Positions 11,701 through 24,660 of a stretch of DNA of 64,000 nt are shown in pieces. How positions within the stretch are numbered: the first letter of the stretch is position 1; every line of letters starts with the position of its first letter. The DNA is from Vitis vinifera (lineage: Eukaryota > Streptophyta > Magnoliopsida > Vitales > Vitaceae), in the NCBI RefSeq assembly GCF_030704535.1, contig NC_081810.1, forward strand, positions 6,892,501 through 6,956,500, read 5' to 3'. Made by a program: the position numbers and the translations under genes. Under the pieces are notes generated by a model. The model did not search any database, was not told where the DNA came from, and was given only the letters and a program-made list of their open reading frames with translations.

Positions 11701-14700
11701 AGTTGTGCCTCCCATTTGGATACTGGATAGTGACCCACGAGTACCCTCTTATGTCTTGTTTGTTTGTTTTTCTTTTTTTAATCTTTTATTGATTTATTAT
11801 TTATTTTAAAAATTTTTAAATTTAATAAAAAAAATTTCAAAATATTTAGGCTTGTTTGGTAACTATTTTTTAAAATAATTCTAAAAAATAATTCTTACAA
11901 ATAATTTTTGAAAATTATTTTTTATCTTTTATATAACAAAAATCTATTTGAAAACTTAAAATATTTTTAACATATTTTTAATATTTTCAATATGTTTTAA
12001 AAATAAATTTTATATTTAGTGTTTTATTTTTAATTTTCTATATGCCTGTATAATTATTTTTTTAAATAGTCCTAAAAAAACAAGTTAAAGCAAAAGAAAA
12101 CAATTAAATATTATCTGAAAGTATCATGTTCGAATTTTTAGTTATCAAACATATTTTCCAATTTTTTTTGTTATAGATAATACAAAGTTATTTTAAAAAA
12201 CAATTACTAAATAGACCTATAACTTTTTCTAAATACCAAAAATAATATATTGATTTTTTTTAATATTTAATAAAAATAAAATATTAAAAAAAAACAATCA
12301 TTTTAATACTTGACACTATTCAGCACTGCTTTAGTTTTAGGTTCTATTTAAACTTAAGTATAAAAAATAAACATCACTTGGAAACATAGTCTTTCAAAAT
12401 GTTTTTATCAGAATCGTATATATATGTTTTTAAAAAAAGTATTATAAGTGATTTTTAGATTTTTAAATTGTTTTTAAAATTTTGCTAAAATGTTTAATTT
12501 CTTTCAAAAACATTTTTAAAACTATAACAAAAAAACTCTAACTAATTGGAAAAAATATATTTTGGTACATATTTTTAAAAAGAAAAAAGATAATTATATT
12601 TTGGACCTAGTTGGGCCCAAAAATTAAGCTTTGGTCCATATAAGTTCACTATTTAAGTCAAGACTTAGAGGAAGTGTGAAAATTGAGAAGAATGATATAA
12701 ATTTTTTATCTTTCCAAAAATGACCTTTATTGATTGTGAAAAAAAAAGAGTAAAAAAAAAATAATTTAAATTTTATTCATTTTGTAAACTTCAATAAAAT
12801 TTAATTTAATTTAGTGATTTGGAAAAAAAATACACCTTTTTCCAAAAAAATAAAAATAAATTATTATTATTATTATTTAAAAATCAAACATCTTGAAAAA
12901 TATATATATTTAAAATTATGTATAGAAAAAGTAACTAAAAATATGTCAAAATTATTTTTTTTAAATAACATAATTTTAGAATATATTTTTTTAAAAAAAA
13001 ATTAGCTTTTTAAAAATAATAAATTTTCAGAATAATTATTAAAAAAAATTAAGATAAAAAAGTTTGTCAAATATTATAGTAGAAAATACTCAAAATAGTT
13101 TTAAAGGGTATATTAGTCTTTTTACATTTTATATCATTCTTATCAATTATGTAATTTTTATGGGTCAAATCTTAATTTTTAGATCTAATCGGGTCCAAAA
13201 CACAATTATCCTAAAGAAAAATTCAAAGTTATAAATTTATACACTTTTAGGTCATGGGAAGCACTGAAAATATTACCTTTAAATGATATCAATATCAATC
13301 TTGACTCGAAATAATGCTATTTTTAAGCTCATAATCGTATAAAACTTAAGAGTTTTTTCCTATTTTTTTTAAGTAAATACCAAAACATACTTTTTCTCTA
13401 ATATTTTCTAAGATTACTAATATATAGTGACTCCTTATCTAACAATTTGATAAGAGTTTGCAACAATCCAATGTCCTTTTCTAAGTTACAAGAAGAATAG
13501 CCATGAAGGCCAATTAACATCTTAACCCTTTTAATGGGTGAACGAAAAAAGCGCCATGCATGTCCTGATCATCATAAGACCAACAACAGTTTGGATGGAG
13601 CCTGAAGTCGCCTCCGCTTGTTCTTTTCTACTTTTCCACTTTTCAAAACAAAAAAATAAAAATAAAAATATACATTTGACATTTAAAAAACTATATTCTA
13701 TTTTATGATTTTAAGCATAAAGAGTTTGACTTTACTTGTTTTCACTTTTTTTTTTGATTTATTTAAAAAATAATTATAGAAATGATTAAAAATAAAACAT
13801 TATATATAAAAATTATTTTAAAAATAATTCTTTAAAACTATATTTTTAGAACTGTTTATAAAAATAGTTATCAAACATGGTCATACATTTTAATTATTTT
13901 TTAAAACAATTTCTGTTTTATAATTATAAAAAGTAAGGAAATAGTTTGACAACTAAAAAATAAAAAACTTTTTTAGATAAATTTTTGGGTTATTTTCACT
14001 CATTTTCTAGGTATTATTTCAAAAAGTAATTATAGAATTACAGGACATGATTAAAAATATAACACTTCGTATAAAAATATATTTAAAAACATAAAAAATA
14101 GATTAAGAAAATTAGAGCACAAATTTCAAAAACTGATTTTCAAAATTATTTTCGTAAACAATGCTTCCTTCTTGAGTTCGTATTGTCACCTAACAGGGGT
14201 TGCTGCCGCCATGAGGAAGAAAATACACCCATAATAAAAATGGGCTAATTGGGAGATGTCTTGTGCCGTAACCCACGCCATGAAAAGCATCCCTCAACTA
14301 CAAGGTTTCATTCGGTCAACATCCTCTGTATATACCATCTACCCACCGTATCTGCTCGATACATACTCTTCTGGAAGGATCATTCTCCATGCAAGAAATA
14401 TAAATACAAAAACGAAAAAAAGAAACAAATCCCACATCACTGATGAAGAAAACAATTAACGCATACCCTTGTTTTGGCATAAAAAATCTAATCCACATAT
14501 TGCTTGATTGAGGGTCTACAATGGCAGTCAAACAACTTGGATTTGTAACCATGAAGTCCCCTGTTTGGTGCAGCCTAAAATTTTGAAGGCATAAATTAAA
14601 ACCCTTTTCCTTAACCATTAAAAGAGCCTTAAAGTGAAGGTCTTTCCAATGAAACTGAGACCAGAAGGCCCATACACTAAATGAAAATTTCCTTTGCAAC

Positions 14701-15040
14701 CAACTACTACTCAAGTGCTTGATACTAATCCCAATTGCAATAAATTATGAGTAAAGTGAGGATGGGTGGTTCTGTTTCACTAACTGCAGATGAATGTGTG
14801 TATGTCATCTTCTTGACCTTAACCGGGTGGGAAAACTATCCACTGTGTTGGTCATGTTAGCTCGGGTTCGTTGTAGCTTTAACTGGTACGGTTGGACCAA
14901 CCCTGGTCTGAAATGGGGCTAGTAAATTGAAAGTGGGTTGAACGGGCTTCGGTTGATAGATAACTACTTTATGTAATATACAAGAAAACCCAGGAGTTTT
15001 TCTTTTGATTTTATACGTAGATCTTGCCTCTCAAGTATCC
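8740..15040. other. 6.3-kb AT-rich intergenic region with MITE-like sequence
   Basis: No gene is supportable. Composition is dominated by A/T homopolymers. One clear inverted-repeat element lies at 11848-12219 (own entry). The segments 13740-13895 and 13980-14160 look like two diverged relatives of one another (shared taattatagaa and atgattaaaaat cores), and the first ends atagttatcaaacatgg, typical of plant MITE termini. A 132-aa minus-strand ORF at 14316-14714 has no recognisable domain. Confidence 0.55.
11848..12219. mobile_element. MITE-like element with terminal inverted repeats
   Basis: The left end (aggcttgtttggtaactat, then ttttttaaaataa) is mirrored at the right end, whose reverse complement reads aggtctatttagtaattg and then ttttttaaaataa. 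About 27 of 33 positions agree. It is about 370 bp with no coding capacity. Superfamily and target duplication could not be fixed. Confidence 0.6.
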
Positions 15041-15052
15041 TTCAATTCCACC

Positions 15053-15060
15053 ACCTAACC
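15053..15060 (+). promoter_or_regulatory. AC element (ACCTAACC) upstream of laccase
   Basis: ACCTAAC matches the AC-III box bound by lignin-regulating R2R3-MYBs. It lies 40 bases before a TATA-like motif and 130 bases before the laccase start, overlapping a CCAATT. The position is suggestive; activity is inferred. Confidence 0.45.
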
Positions 15061-15096
15061 AATTACACCGACATGGCAGCAGAGACCCCTGTTGTT

Positions 15097-15104
15097 TATT
15101 TAAG
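15097..15104 (+). promoter_or_regulatory. TATA-like box of laccase
   Basis: TATTTAAG lies about 80 bases before the ATG at 15183, leaving room for a short leader. It is the only TATA-like motif close to this start. Confidence 0.4.
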
Positions 15105-15182
15105 CTCGACTTGGTCCGTCATACCTCAGTACACAGAAAAGAAGTAGCTAGACCAGATTTTCTGGGACGGAGACACAGAGAG

Positions 15183-18103
15183 ATGACGCAGTGGATTCGG
15201 GTCTTGCTTCTGGTGGCTTCTCTGTTTCCGATTTTAGTCGATTGCCGGACTCGTCACTACAAGTTCAATGTAAGTACAACATTTTTCTTGATCATTAGTC
15301 CCTTGTTGCTAGCTAATATTTGTTGAAGTTGCAGTATAAGAGAACAGCTTCATTCATCATTTTATTGATAAACCGATACGGGAAACATGGCCTTAAGGCC
15401 TGCACAGCAGTTAGAACCAGATCTGCAGACTATTAGGAGCCGTTCATGACCAAAAAAATTCCTTGTATATGATTTCTGCATTGAGTTTTTTCTCAACCTT
15501 TCAGGTTCCAAAAGCCAGTTCTGGGCTGCAATCTTAGGATAGAAAAAACCTGGTTTCTGGCTCTGAAGTTGGCATGCTGCAGCTGCTACTCAGTTACTTC
15601 TACTAGAAGAATGATTTGCCTTTTTTGAAATCCTTATTAGGATTGCTTTTCATAGACTCAGAAGAAGCATTTGGGAGAAGTAACCAGACTACTTAGTTGA
15701 TTGGTTTCAGCTAGAAAATTTCCCTAGTGGAAGTCAGTTGGCCTTCCATACATATAATTTTGGTAAATGGTTGCTATCAGCTTATTAATTTCTTCCAATA
15801 GCTGGAATCCCAAATTGTTGGGCCATGCATGCACGCGTCGCTTTCTCCATTTTTGCTGCTGCTGCTTTGTCCTGGCGGTTGTGCTTGCTGTACTTGGCAA
15901 GAAAAGTGCAGATATATTATATGATGGAGTCTTCGGATGTATATGGTGACTGCCCAACTGAAAATCTTCTCCAAGACAACAACAGCTTTCATATTGAAAA
16001 CTAAAAACCATCTACTATTACCATCATTCTTGCTTAATCTTGAAGTCATTGTGGGATACAATTTTTGTGGGTTTTTATTAAGAAAGTGGTTGGAGTTAAA
16101 TAATGAAAAGAAAATATGAAGTTGGATTTCTTGCAATGAATGCAGGTGGTTTTGAGAAAGGCCACAAGGTTATGTTCAAGTAAACCTATAGTCACTGTGA
16201 ATGGGAACTTCCCTGGGCCTACCATTCATGCTAGGGAGGATGATACAGTGCTGATCAAGGTTGTGAACCATGTCAAGTATAATGTCAGCATTCACTGGTG
16301 AGTTCAGCACTTTTGCGAATTGGCCCCATTTTCAGCATACCCCATTGTTAGAATGGAGGTTTTTTGAGGGGGTACTTAAATTTTGGTGTGCAGGCATGGG
16401 ATCAGGCAGCTTAGGACAGGTTGGGCGGATGGGCCGGCATATATAACACAGTGTCCGATTCAGCCGGGGCAAAGCTATATATACAATTTCACCATTACAG
16501 GCCAAAGGGGAACACTTCTATGGCATGCGCACATCCTCTGGCTCAGGGCTACCGTCCATGGCGCCCTCGTCATCTTGCCCAAGCTTGGTGTTCCTTATCC
16601 ATTTCCCACTCCCTATAAGGAAGCTGTTGTTATTTTGGGTGAGAATATTCAAGTTCATAAGCATGAAAAATGATGATCCAAGTCTCATGTTTGGTCATTT
16701 TTCATCTGAAGGAATTAAGCTACCTTTGGTTGAATTCTTTGCAGGTGAATGGTGGAAATCAGATGTGGAAGCAGTGATCAATGAAGCTATGAAGTCTGGC
16801 CTGGCCCCAAATGTGTCCGATGCTCACACCATTAATGGCCATCCTGGGCCATTCTCAAGCTGCTCCTTACAGGGTAAAAGCACATCACAAACATGAAATT
16901 ACGCTACTTTTTTTGCAGAGTTGGATTGATTGTTCTTGTTTTCGGGTTTTTGTCCAGGTGGGTTTACACTGCCAGTAGACCCAGGCAAGACATACATGCT
17001 GAGAATCATCAACGCTGCGCTGAATGAAGAGCTCTTCTTAAAGATTGCAGGCCATCATCTGACTGTGGTTGAGGTCGACGCCACTTACACTAAACCCTTT
17101 TCAACTGACACCGTCCTCATCGCTCCGGGGCAGACCACCAATGTACTCCTAACAGCAGGACTCGGCGCTGGAAAGTACTTGGTTACAGCGTCTTCTTTCA
17201 TGGATTCCCCCATTGCAGTCGACAACATGACTGCAACAGCCACCGTTCAATACTCCGGCACCCTTTCCAGTACTCCGACTACTATCACCAACCCACCTCC
17301 CCAAAACGCCACCTCAGTGGCCACAAAGTTCACAGATTCCCTCAGAAGCCTGAACTCGAAAAAGTACCCAGCCAGAGTTCCATTGGCCACCGATCACTCC
17401 CTTCTGTTCACTGTTGGACTTGGGATTAACCCCTGTGCTACTTGCGTTAATGGCGGTAAAGTGGTGGCTAATATCAACAATGTCACTTTTGTAATGCCTA
17501 CTACTGCTCTTCTTCAAGCCCATTACTTCAAAATGAAGGGAGTTTACACTGATGATTTCCCTGGAAACCCCCCAATTGCATTCAACTATACAGGCACACA
17601 GCCTACAAACTTCCAGACCATGAATGGGACAAGGCTTTATAGACTGGCATACAACTCTACCGTTCAGTTAGTCCTACAAGACACCGGTATGATAGCGCCC
17701 GAAAGACATCCAGTCCATCTCCATGGCTTCAATTTCTTCGTCATTGGAAGGGGTTTAGGGAACTATAACCCAAAGAAGGACCCAAAAAAATTCAACCTGG
17801 TTGACCCTGTTGAGAGGAACACAGTTGGAGTCCCCTCTGGTGGATGGACTGCCATCAGATTCAGAGCAGATAACCCAGGTAAATCCCGAAAAAGCCCGAT
17901 TATCACTGAACTTTCATACAAGTTTATAGCTTAATTCACATGCCTAAACTTGATTCACTTTGTGTTTTGTAGGGGTCTGGTTCATGCACTGCCATTTGGA
18001 AGTCCACACAACATGGGGTCTGAAAATGGCTTTTGTGGTTGACAATGGAAAAGGCCCCAATGAATCAGTTCTACCACCTCCAAGTGACCTTCCCAAATGC
18101 TAA
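15183..18103 (+). CDS. Laccase (multicopper oxidase, secreted), 554 aa
   Basis: Six exons: 15183-15269, 16146-16297, 16394-16638, 16745-16873, 16958-17878 and 17973-18103 (TAA). They are all GT-AG, and the phases sum to 555 codons. Residues 1-21 ([21 protein letters not shown]) form a signal peptide, so the enzyme acts in the apoplast. Copper ligands are visible at HWHG (79-82, split by intron 2), WHAH (123-126), HPVHLHG (455-461) and [11 protein letters not shown] (517-527). These supply the trinuclear cluster and the type-1 site. Several N-x-S/T sites suggest glycosylation. The reaction is one-electron oxidation of phenolics with reduction of O2 to water (EC 1.10.3.2), typically lignin or flavonoid polymerisation. 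The [20 protein letters not shown] block and overall feel suggest the LAC14/15-type clade rather than LAC4/17. That placement is not tested. The length is normal and the gene looks functional. Confidence 0.94.
15270..16145 (+). other. Laccase intron 1
   Basis: 876-bp intron directly after the signal-peptide exon (donor gtaagt, acceptor aatgcag). ORFs inside it show no domain. Confidence 0.8.
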
Positions 18104-19339
18104 TAAAAAGACTTCAAAACAAGAAGCTTAACATCAGAGGAAAAAAGAGAATAGAAAGAAAGAAAGAAAGAAAGAGAAATCTAGATAATAAACAGAGTTT
18201 ATTTTTTAGCAAGCCAAGCTCTGCTCAGAGTTGGATAAAACAGACCAAGCTTCTTTTTAGTTTATACAGTGTTGCTCTTTTCATGGGCTGGTATCATGTA
18301 CGTTTGGGGACATCTAATTATGCATATAATGCCCATTAAAATTCCAATGTATTGAACTTCAATTGCGGTTATTTTGCAGTGTATGAGCACGAGTTTTAGC
18401 TGAAATTTTTGCCTTGGTGTAAATTGGGTGTAGGAAAAATAACGGGCCATTCTCTTTTGAAGTGCTTCTCCAACTTTGGTGAAGAATTTATTTACTTGAT
18501 AATTTATTTAAGTCATTAAATAAATTAAGCATGTTCGTTAAAATAACTTAATACCATAATATTAAATATTAAATATTAAATATTAAATTAAAATGATTAA
18601 TTTATTATTAATTATAAATCTCTTTTATTTTATTTATCCACATTTAATTTTTACCGTAAATATTTTGTAGTATTTTATATGTTTGCAATATTTTTAATAT
18701 AAATATTTAATAAACAAGTTTATAATTAAAGAGTAATAAAGGTAAATATAAATAAATATGTTAATTTGATAATTTAAAAAAATTAAATTAATTTTAACAA
18801 ATAACCTTATACTTAAAATAAAAATTAAGTAATACTTAGTAAGTTTTAATTCAACAACTTAAAAGAATAATTTAAACTTCAATCATTAAATAATTAATAT
18901 TAAGTTTTATCAAAAGCCCTCTCAATATTTGCTACTTAAAAGTGTTTTATGGTAATATATTGAGAGTTTATTTGACAATTTTTTTAGAAACTACTTGTAA
19001 CATAAACAAAAAAACGTTTTTTTTATAATAAAAAAAACGTTTCGCATATCTATAAATGGCCAAATGGGTACATTTTCTCCTAATCTAGTAGCAACTTGTG
19101 CCTTTTTAGGCCCAAAGTTCAGGGCTGGGCCCAAATGAATTAGCCAATATTCAAGTTGCAGAGAATATGGCCAATTTGCAGCAAGTCAACATTTTGAAAA
19201 TTTATGTTCTATTTATCTCAAATTTCACAAACAATATTTTTTTTCTTTTTTTTTTCTTTTTTTTTTTTGCTAGGAGTTGAAAAGGAAAAAAAAAAGTCTA
19301 AAAAAAAAAAGAGTTTTAAAAAATTCCATGATTATTAGT

Positions 19340-19960
19340 GCTGCAACTTGAACTAGTTGGTCTAGTTGATTATTAGTTTGAGCCTAACTCAAATTAAGAA
19401 ATAATCAACCTCAACTCTAACCTAAGATACTCAACTCAACTCAAGTACAACTCAATCTCATTTTTCTAAACTCGGGTTGTTCAAATTAGATTGGTGTTGG
19501 TCGGATTGTATAATTCAAAATCTATTTATGATATTATTTTATGAAAATTTAAATAATAAATAAGACAAATTTTCAAAATAACAACAAAAAAATAAACATA
19601 AATTTATATATTTTCTAAAAATAATGAAAAACATATTATATAATATAATTTAATATTTTTTTCTTAAAACTAGAAAAATAAAATAAACATTATTAAATAC
19701 GATAAAATGCATTATAAATATTATAAAAATATTAAATCAAGTTTGAGCTAAACACAATTATTGAAAATTTAACCCAGGTCCAACTTAAATTGAACTCATG
19801 TTGAAAAAACCTAATTCAAGTCCAACCTAAATTGAGTTTAAGTTGAAAAAATCTAACTTTAAATCCAACCCAAGTATTGAAAATGGTCTACCCAAATATC
19901 GGGTTGGGTTGAAGTTGGATGGGTCAATTCATCCGAATTACACCCTTAATAATGTCTGAT
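19340..19960. mobile_element. Possible hAT-type non-autonomous element
   Basis: The right part (ggttgggttgaagttgg, then tgggtcaattcatccg and attacaccctta) resembles the end of plant hAT-derived elements that typically finish in a GGGTGTAA motif. The left end is only loosely complementary. It holds about three diverged copies of a 42-bp unit (core gtccaac..aaattgag, then gttgaaaaaa) at 19770-19885. Boundaries are approximate. Confidence 0.35.
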
Positions 19961-22550
19961 ATTAAAACCCCATATTGTAAAATTTCCCTTTTCTTTTAGG
20001 GCTAAATGTTAGCTTAATGATGCCTTGAATGCTAATATAAAAAAATATATAAACCTTGTATCCTCATTTTAGTATAATCATTATTAAACAAATAATTTTA
20101 AAAATAAATAAATATAATCACATATCATGATCCTCACTAAGGAATGTATAATTCAACTTAAAAAGGACTAAAAATGAACTTATTAGCAACTCATGATTGT
20201 GTTCCCTAAATTTAATCTTAAATAATTAAACAAAGTCAATCTCCATTTTACTAATCCAATGATAAATTTTGTCCTTTTAACATTACATATTTATTTCTAC
20301 TTTTAAAAATTAATTATTTACCAATAATAAGTCAAACAAATCTCCAAAAATTTATTTTAAATTTTTAACAACCAAAAATACTAATAAAATGGAGCCAATC
20401 ATGACCCTTTTTCCTCTTCTTACGTGGCCATTTTTTTTGTTTTTTTATTAGACATGATAGCTGGAAGAGGAGGAGAATCTCGCCCATTTACATAAAAATA
20501 ATAAAAAAATATTTTTTTAATAAAAAAAAAAGTGGTATTTATTTTTGTGGGTGACGACATGTAATGAGAAAATGCACGCCCGCACATGAGTTGATGCACA
20601 CGCTTATCGGAGTGCCCGCAAATCAAAATCAAACAATTGCCTGACTTTTTGACCTTTTGATAAAGAAAGAACCAAATTAAAGGAATCTTTCCTTTAATGG
20701 AAATAAATCGGTGGTAGTGCCACTCCCCTTTCTACTATTAGCTTTCATGCTTCTAATTTTTTAATTTTTAATTTTTTTTTATATTTTTTTATGATTAATG
20801 TGCAGTCACCATCATTCCCAACAACACCACCTCCACTCCTAGCCCCTTAGATGCACCAAGAGTCAATACACCCATCCAAGAAAGTACCGTTAATGGCCAT
20901 TGCCCACCTTCTTCTACGTTTATATATAGAAGGAAATAAAAATAGAATTTTGACAAAATTATAGAAAAAGACAAAGAAAACAATGGGCATAGTTTGAAAT
21001 TTGATTTCAATTTGTTTTTTTTCCACGACAGAATCCTTGCATGGAAAACAGTAACAAACAAATCAATCATTCTTAAAAACAAATTTTAATTATTTTTAAC
21101 CATAGGGTTTGATAGTATTTTCTAAAATTTATTTTTAAAAAATATTTTTAATTCTTTACTTAAAATTAGTAAAAACAACTTCTTTTTATTATCTAAAAAT
21201 TGTTATCTATTTTATTTTTTATTTTTAAAAATTCTTTTCAATGAACAATCGTTTAAATTTTCAAAAACAATTTTTTATTTTTTAAAAATAAAAAATTATT
21301 TTTCAACTAGAATCAAATTCTAACTTATTTAAAAACTTAAACATTAAAAACATTTTGTTTCACTAATTACCTATGAGGTATGATATAAAAATTTCTAATT
21401 TTTTTTATGTCTAAATTAAAAATCATTTATAATAACGGTTTTCAAATATGACTTAAACTTATTTAACTTTGACCTCTCTACATACCTACTTCCATTTTTT
21501 AAAATTTTAATTTTTTCTTTCTTTCTCTCTCCCTGAGGTGTGTATTCAACTTAGAAAAAACATTATTTAAATAAATTAAATAATATTCCCTCTATTATAT
21601 CTATATTTAAATGCCTTTTTAAAACTTTAAATTCCCGATGTGGGATCACACGTTGGAAACATTGAGACATGTTCTTAAATAACCAATATCCTAAATCATT
21701 GATCCACCTATCCTTTTAAGTCTTAAGTACAATCACCAATGATAGAACTTTTATCTTAAAGTTAATAAATAACATGCCCTTATAAATTTCTATGTCACTT
21801 AGGGCTTTTAAATAAATTTTTTTCACTTTAATTAATTACATAAAAAAATCTTGACCTTTGAAGAATGACATGCGCAGTGCATTAAAAACAAAGGCTTTGT
21901 TTGTTTCTTTCCGAGAAATATTTTGGTCGTACTACCTTAAATCCTTTTCCTTAAAATATCGATTTCATTAATTTTTTTGCGTTACGATTAAATTTGATAA
22001 ATAAAAACCAAATCCCCTTAATGCATTAAATTAATGTTATATTTAATTCCCAAATGAGTATCAAAGAAATAAAAAAAAATGTTAAAATATCATAAAAAAA
22101 TCAAATATAATTAAGATTAATAAAATTTTTATATATTTTAAAAATATTTAATATTTATATAAAAGGTTAAAACAAGTTAAATGAGTTTGAAATAGTATAT
22201 AAAAATAATTTATTAAGTTTTATTGGCAAATCGGAGGTTAATCATGTCCATCAACTCTTTTATATTCGAATGTTGTGGATATTTGAGTGAATGTATTATA
22301 AAGTATGCGTTTGAATGAATGCATTATAAAGTTAAAGTATACGTTTTTCTTAATATCAATTATTTTTAAGAAAGTTGATAGCATCTTATGTCCTATAATT
22401 TTAAATTTTTTTATTTTATTTTTCTTCACTTTTTTACCTTTCATGTATTTTTCTATACTATCATTCTCTCACACTTTCCCTCAAATTCCTGAAACCAAAT
22501 ATAGCATAAAGGTTTTCCATAAGTTTTGATAATTTTAAAAGAACTTATGA

Positions 22551-23474
22551 CATGTTTGGTAGGAATGAAAATGAAAATTTTCTTTATATTCTTATTTCTC
22601 CTTGAATGATAATGAATTTGGTGATTTTAATTATTATATTTTGATGCATATAATGATGCAAGATTGAAATAAATTATTTATTTATATTTCAATGTTAACT
22701 AATAACGGAAAAAAAAAGAAATAAATTAACAATATTCATTCTTAAAATTTAAACTAATATTTTATTTTTATTTTTTTTTAATCTCAGTTTAAATAATTTT
22801 TATTTTCATTTAAGAAAAGAAAAACGTCTTTGAAATGTTTCATTTTTATTTTTATTTTTTTAGCTAAAGAATAAAAGACTATTCGGGCTTATGATTTAAA
22901 AATAAAATTATTATTGTTTGGTTGTTAAATGGTTTTTAAGAACAAAGTAATAAGTTTAATGATTTTAAAAAAAAAATATTAGTAATTATTAATTATTTTT
23001 AACAAAATAAATCAATTATACGTTTATAAGATGTTAATATTCATATTTTTATAATATTTATAAAAAAATATATAATTTATGATTTTATTATAATATTACT
23101 ATTCATATTTTATTAAAAACTATTTATATTTTTAATTTATTTATAATTACAAAATTATTTTATGTTTAATAATACTTGAATTAAATTTATTTGTATTATT
23201 TAAATTGAATTTACAATTTTCTTTTTACAAAATCAAAATAAAAAATTGTTTTTAAAAATAACTTCTCCACTTTTTTTTTTAAATGTTTAAAGATGTTTTT
23301 TAAAAATAAGTTGTTCTAAGAAATCTAAATATTAAATTATAAACAGGATTTCATTTCCAATGAAATCATTCATTATTTCATTCTTATCGTCACTTCAATT
23401 ATTCAAATACCAAAATAAATGAAAAAATAAATTAAATGTCTATTCTTAATCCTCATTTTTAGCTATCAAATATG
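22551..23474. mobile_element. Possible MITE, about 0.92 kb
   Basis: The left end catgtttggtag...aatgaaaatga and the reverse complement of the right end (catatttgatag...aaaatgagga) agree at roughly three quarters of positions. The interior is A/T-rich and non-coding. Diverged; target duplication not identified. Confidence 0.35.
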
Positions 23475-23599
23475 ACTTAAATTTTATTCAAAAGTTATTC
23501 CTGTTATTTATCTTTGATCTCCATTATCACCAAAACACATGCAGGATACATTTATCAATTCATTTTGAACATGCATTTATTCACATGGAACATACCCGA

Positions 23600-23955
23600 A
23601 TCTATTTTTAAATTTTGGTTGAAGATATATGGATCTTCTAAGACTAAGGGGGGGAACCATCGTCACTGGATTCTCTCTGGCAATGGGAAGCAAGAGAGAT
23701 TAGGGTTCTGTTTTATTCAAAGATGTGATATTACAAAATGAATAGACTCTTGACCTTTTATATCCTCATGCCTTAGGGACCATACCCATTGGGCTATTGG
23801 GCCTCACGAGTCTTAGGTCCATCATCTAAGGCTCGTGATGGCGTTTGGGCTCTACACATAGGTGACCCATACTATTGAACGAATAGAAAACAAATACAAG
23901 AGGTGAATAGCTTAGTCATGAATTATTGTTAGATATGTGAGTCCATATCTTAACA
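23600..23955 (-). mobile_element. Copia-type 3' LTR (degenerate)
   Basis: On the minus strand, a purine-rich stretch ending gtgcgagattg is followed by tgttaagatatggactcaca, the usual junction of polypurine tract and LTR in this plant copia group. The LTR start is a hairpin: tgttagatatg and catatcttaaca face each other at 23927-23955. It lies just downstream of the RNase H remnant at 24409-24660, as expected for a 3' LTR. The far end (near 23600) could not be fixed. Confidence 0.5.
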
Positions 23956-24408
23956 ATCTCGCACTTGGACCGCATATATTACAAAACAATGTTCATTATA
24001 GTACTTTATTGAGCTTATCTTGCTATTCTATCTTAATATCCTTAAACAATCCGGTCTACTAATTATGTTAACATAGGATTAAAATGGTCTTCGTTAATCA
24101 TAATTTAACTAGACCCATCAATAATCACAACATTAACAAAAATTAGTAACATGGATCAAGTATGGATGTGTAGCATAGAAATTACATAAAATATGATATT
24201 TAATATGTCTATTTCCAATTGGTCCTACTTTATGACTAAAAATAGTCAAATTTCACTTTCAACACTTGATGCTAAACTGCTTATGAAAGTCATCATTTTA
24301 ATTCAGAGTATTCAAACACAATAGTCTTTTAAAAATAAAGTCTGTATAGATAACATAACATAATATCACATCAAGAAAACAAACACAAAATCTAAATACA
24401 AACTCTCA

Positions 24409-24660
24409 CTATACTAGCACATCATCATTGTGTACAACACCCATATATCTGACATGTTCATGATATACTTTGGGTGGCAAACCCTTAGTGAGTGGATCCG
24501 TAATCATAGAGTTTGTGCTTACGTGTTTCATTGATACTTGAAAATTCTGAACTCTTTCTTTTATAACCAAGAACTTGATGTTAATGTGTTTGGATTTTGA
24601 CGAACTTCGATTGTTCTTAGAATACAATTCTGTGACTTTATTATCATAGTTGATTTCCAA
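24409..24660 (-). pseudogene. Ty1/copia polyprotein remnant: C-terminal end of RNase H
   Basis: The 83-residue frame reads KSKHINIKFLVIKERVQNFQ, then VSTNSMITDPLTKGLPPK and HMGV-like VRYMGVV. This is the recognisable tail of copia pol (KHIDIKFH...DPLTKGL...H). Everything upstream of it (gag, integrase, RT) is absent: sequence above about 24670 is unrelated A/T-rich DNA. The element is therefore 5'-truncated or deleted and cannot move itself. Confidence 0.82.

Larger units (their letters stand above)
18104..23600. other. 5.5-kb intergenic region with repeat remnants
   Basis: No gene could be supported. The laccase 3' end is followed by an AGAA microsatellite at about 18154-18175. Facing poly-T and poly-A tracts occur at 19239-19313. 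Likely transposon remnants are listed separately at 19340-19960 and 22551-23474. The rest is A/T-rich filler with no recognisable ORF. Confidence 0.55.

Noticed and set aside
14316-14714. 132-codon ORF on the minus strand
   Set aside because: Aromatic-rich and without a recognisable domain, splice context or promoter; could be an old repeat fragment, but nothing supports a gene.
19239-19313. Facing poly-T and poly-A tracts as a hairpin terminator or regulatory structure
   Set aside because: Homopolymers of this kind are everywhere in these spacers and no gene is near.
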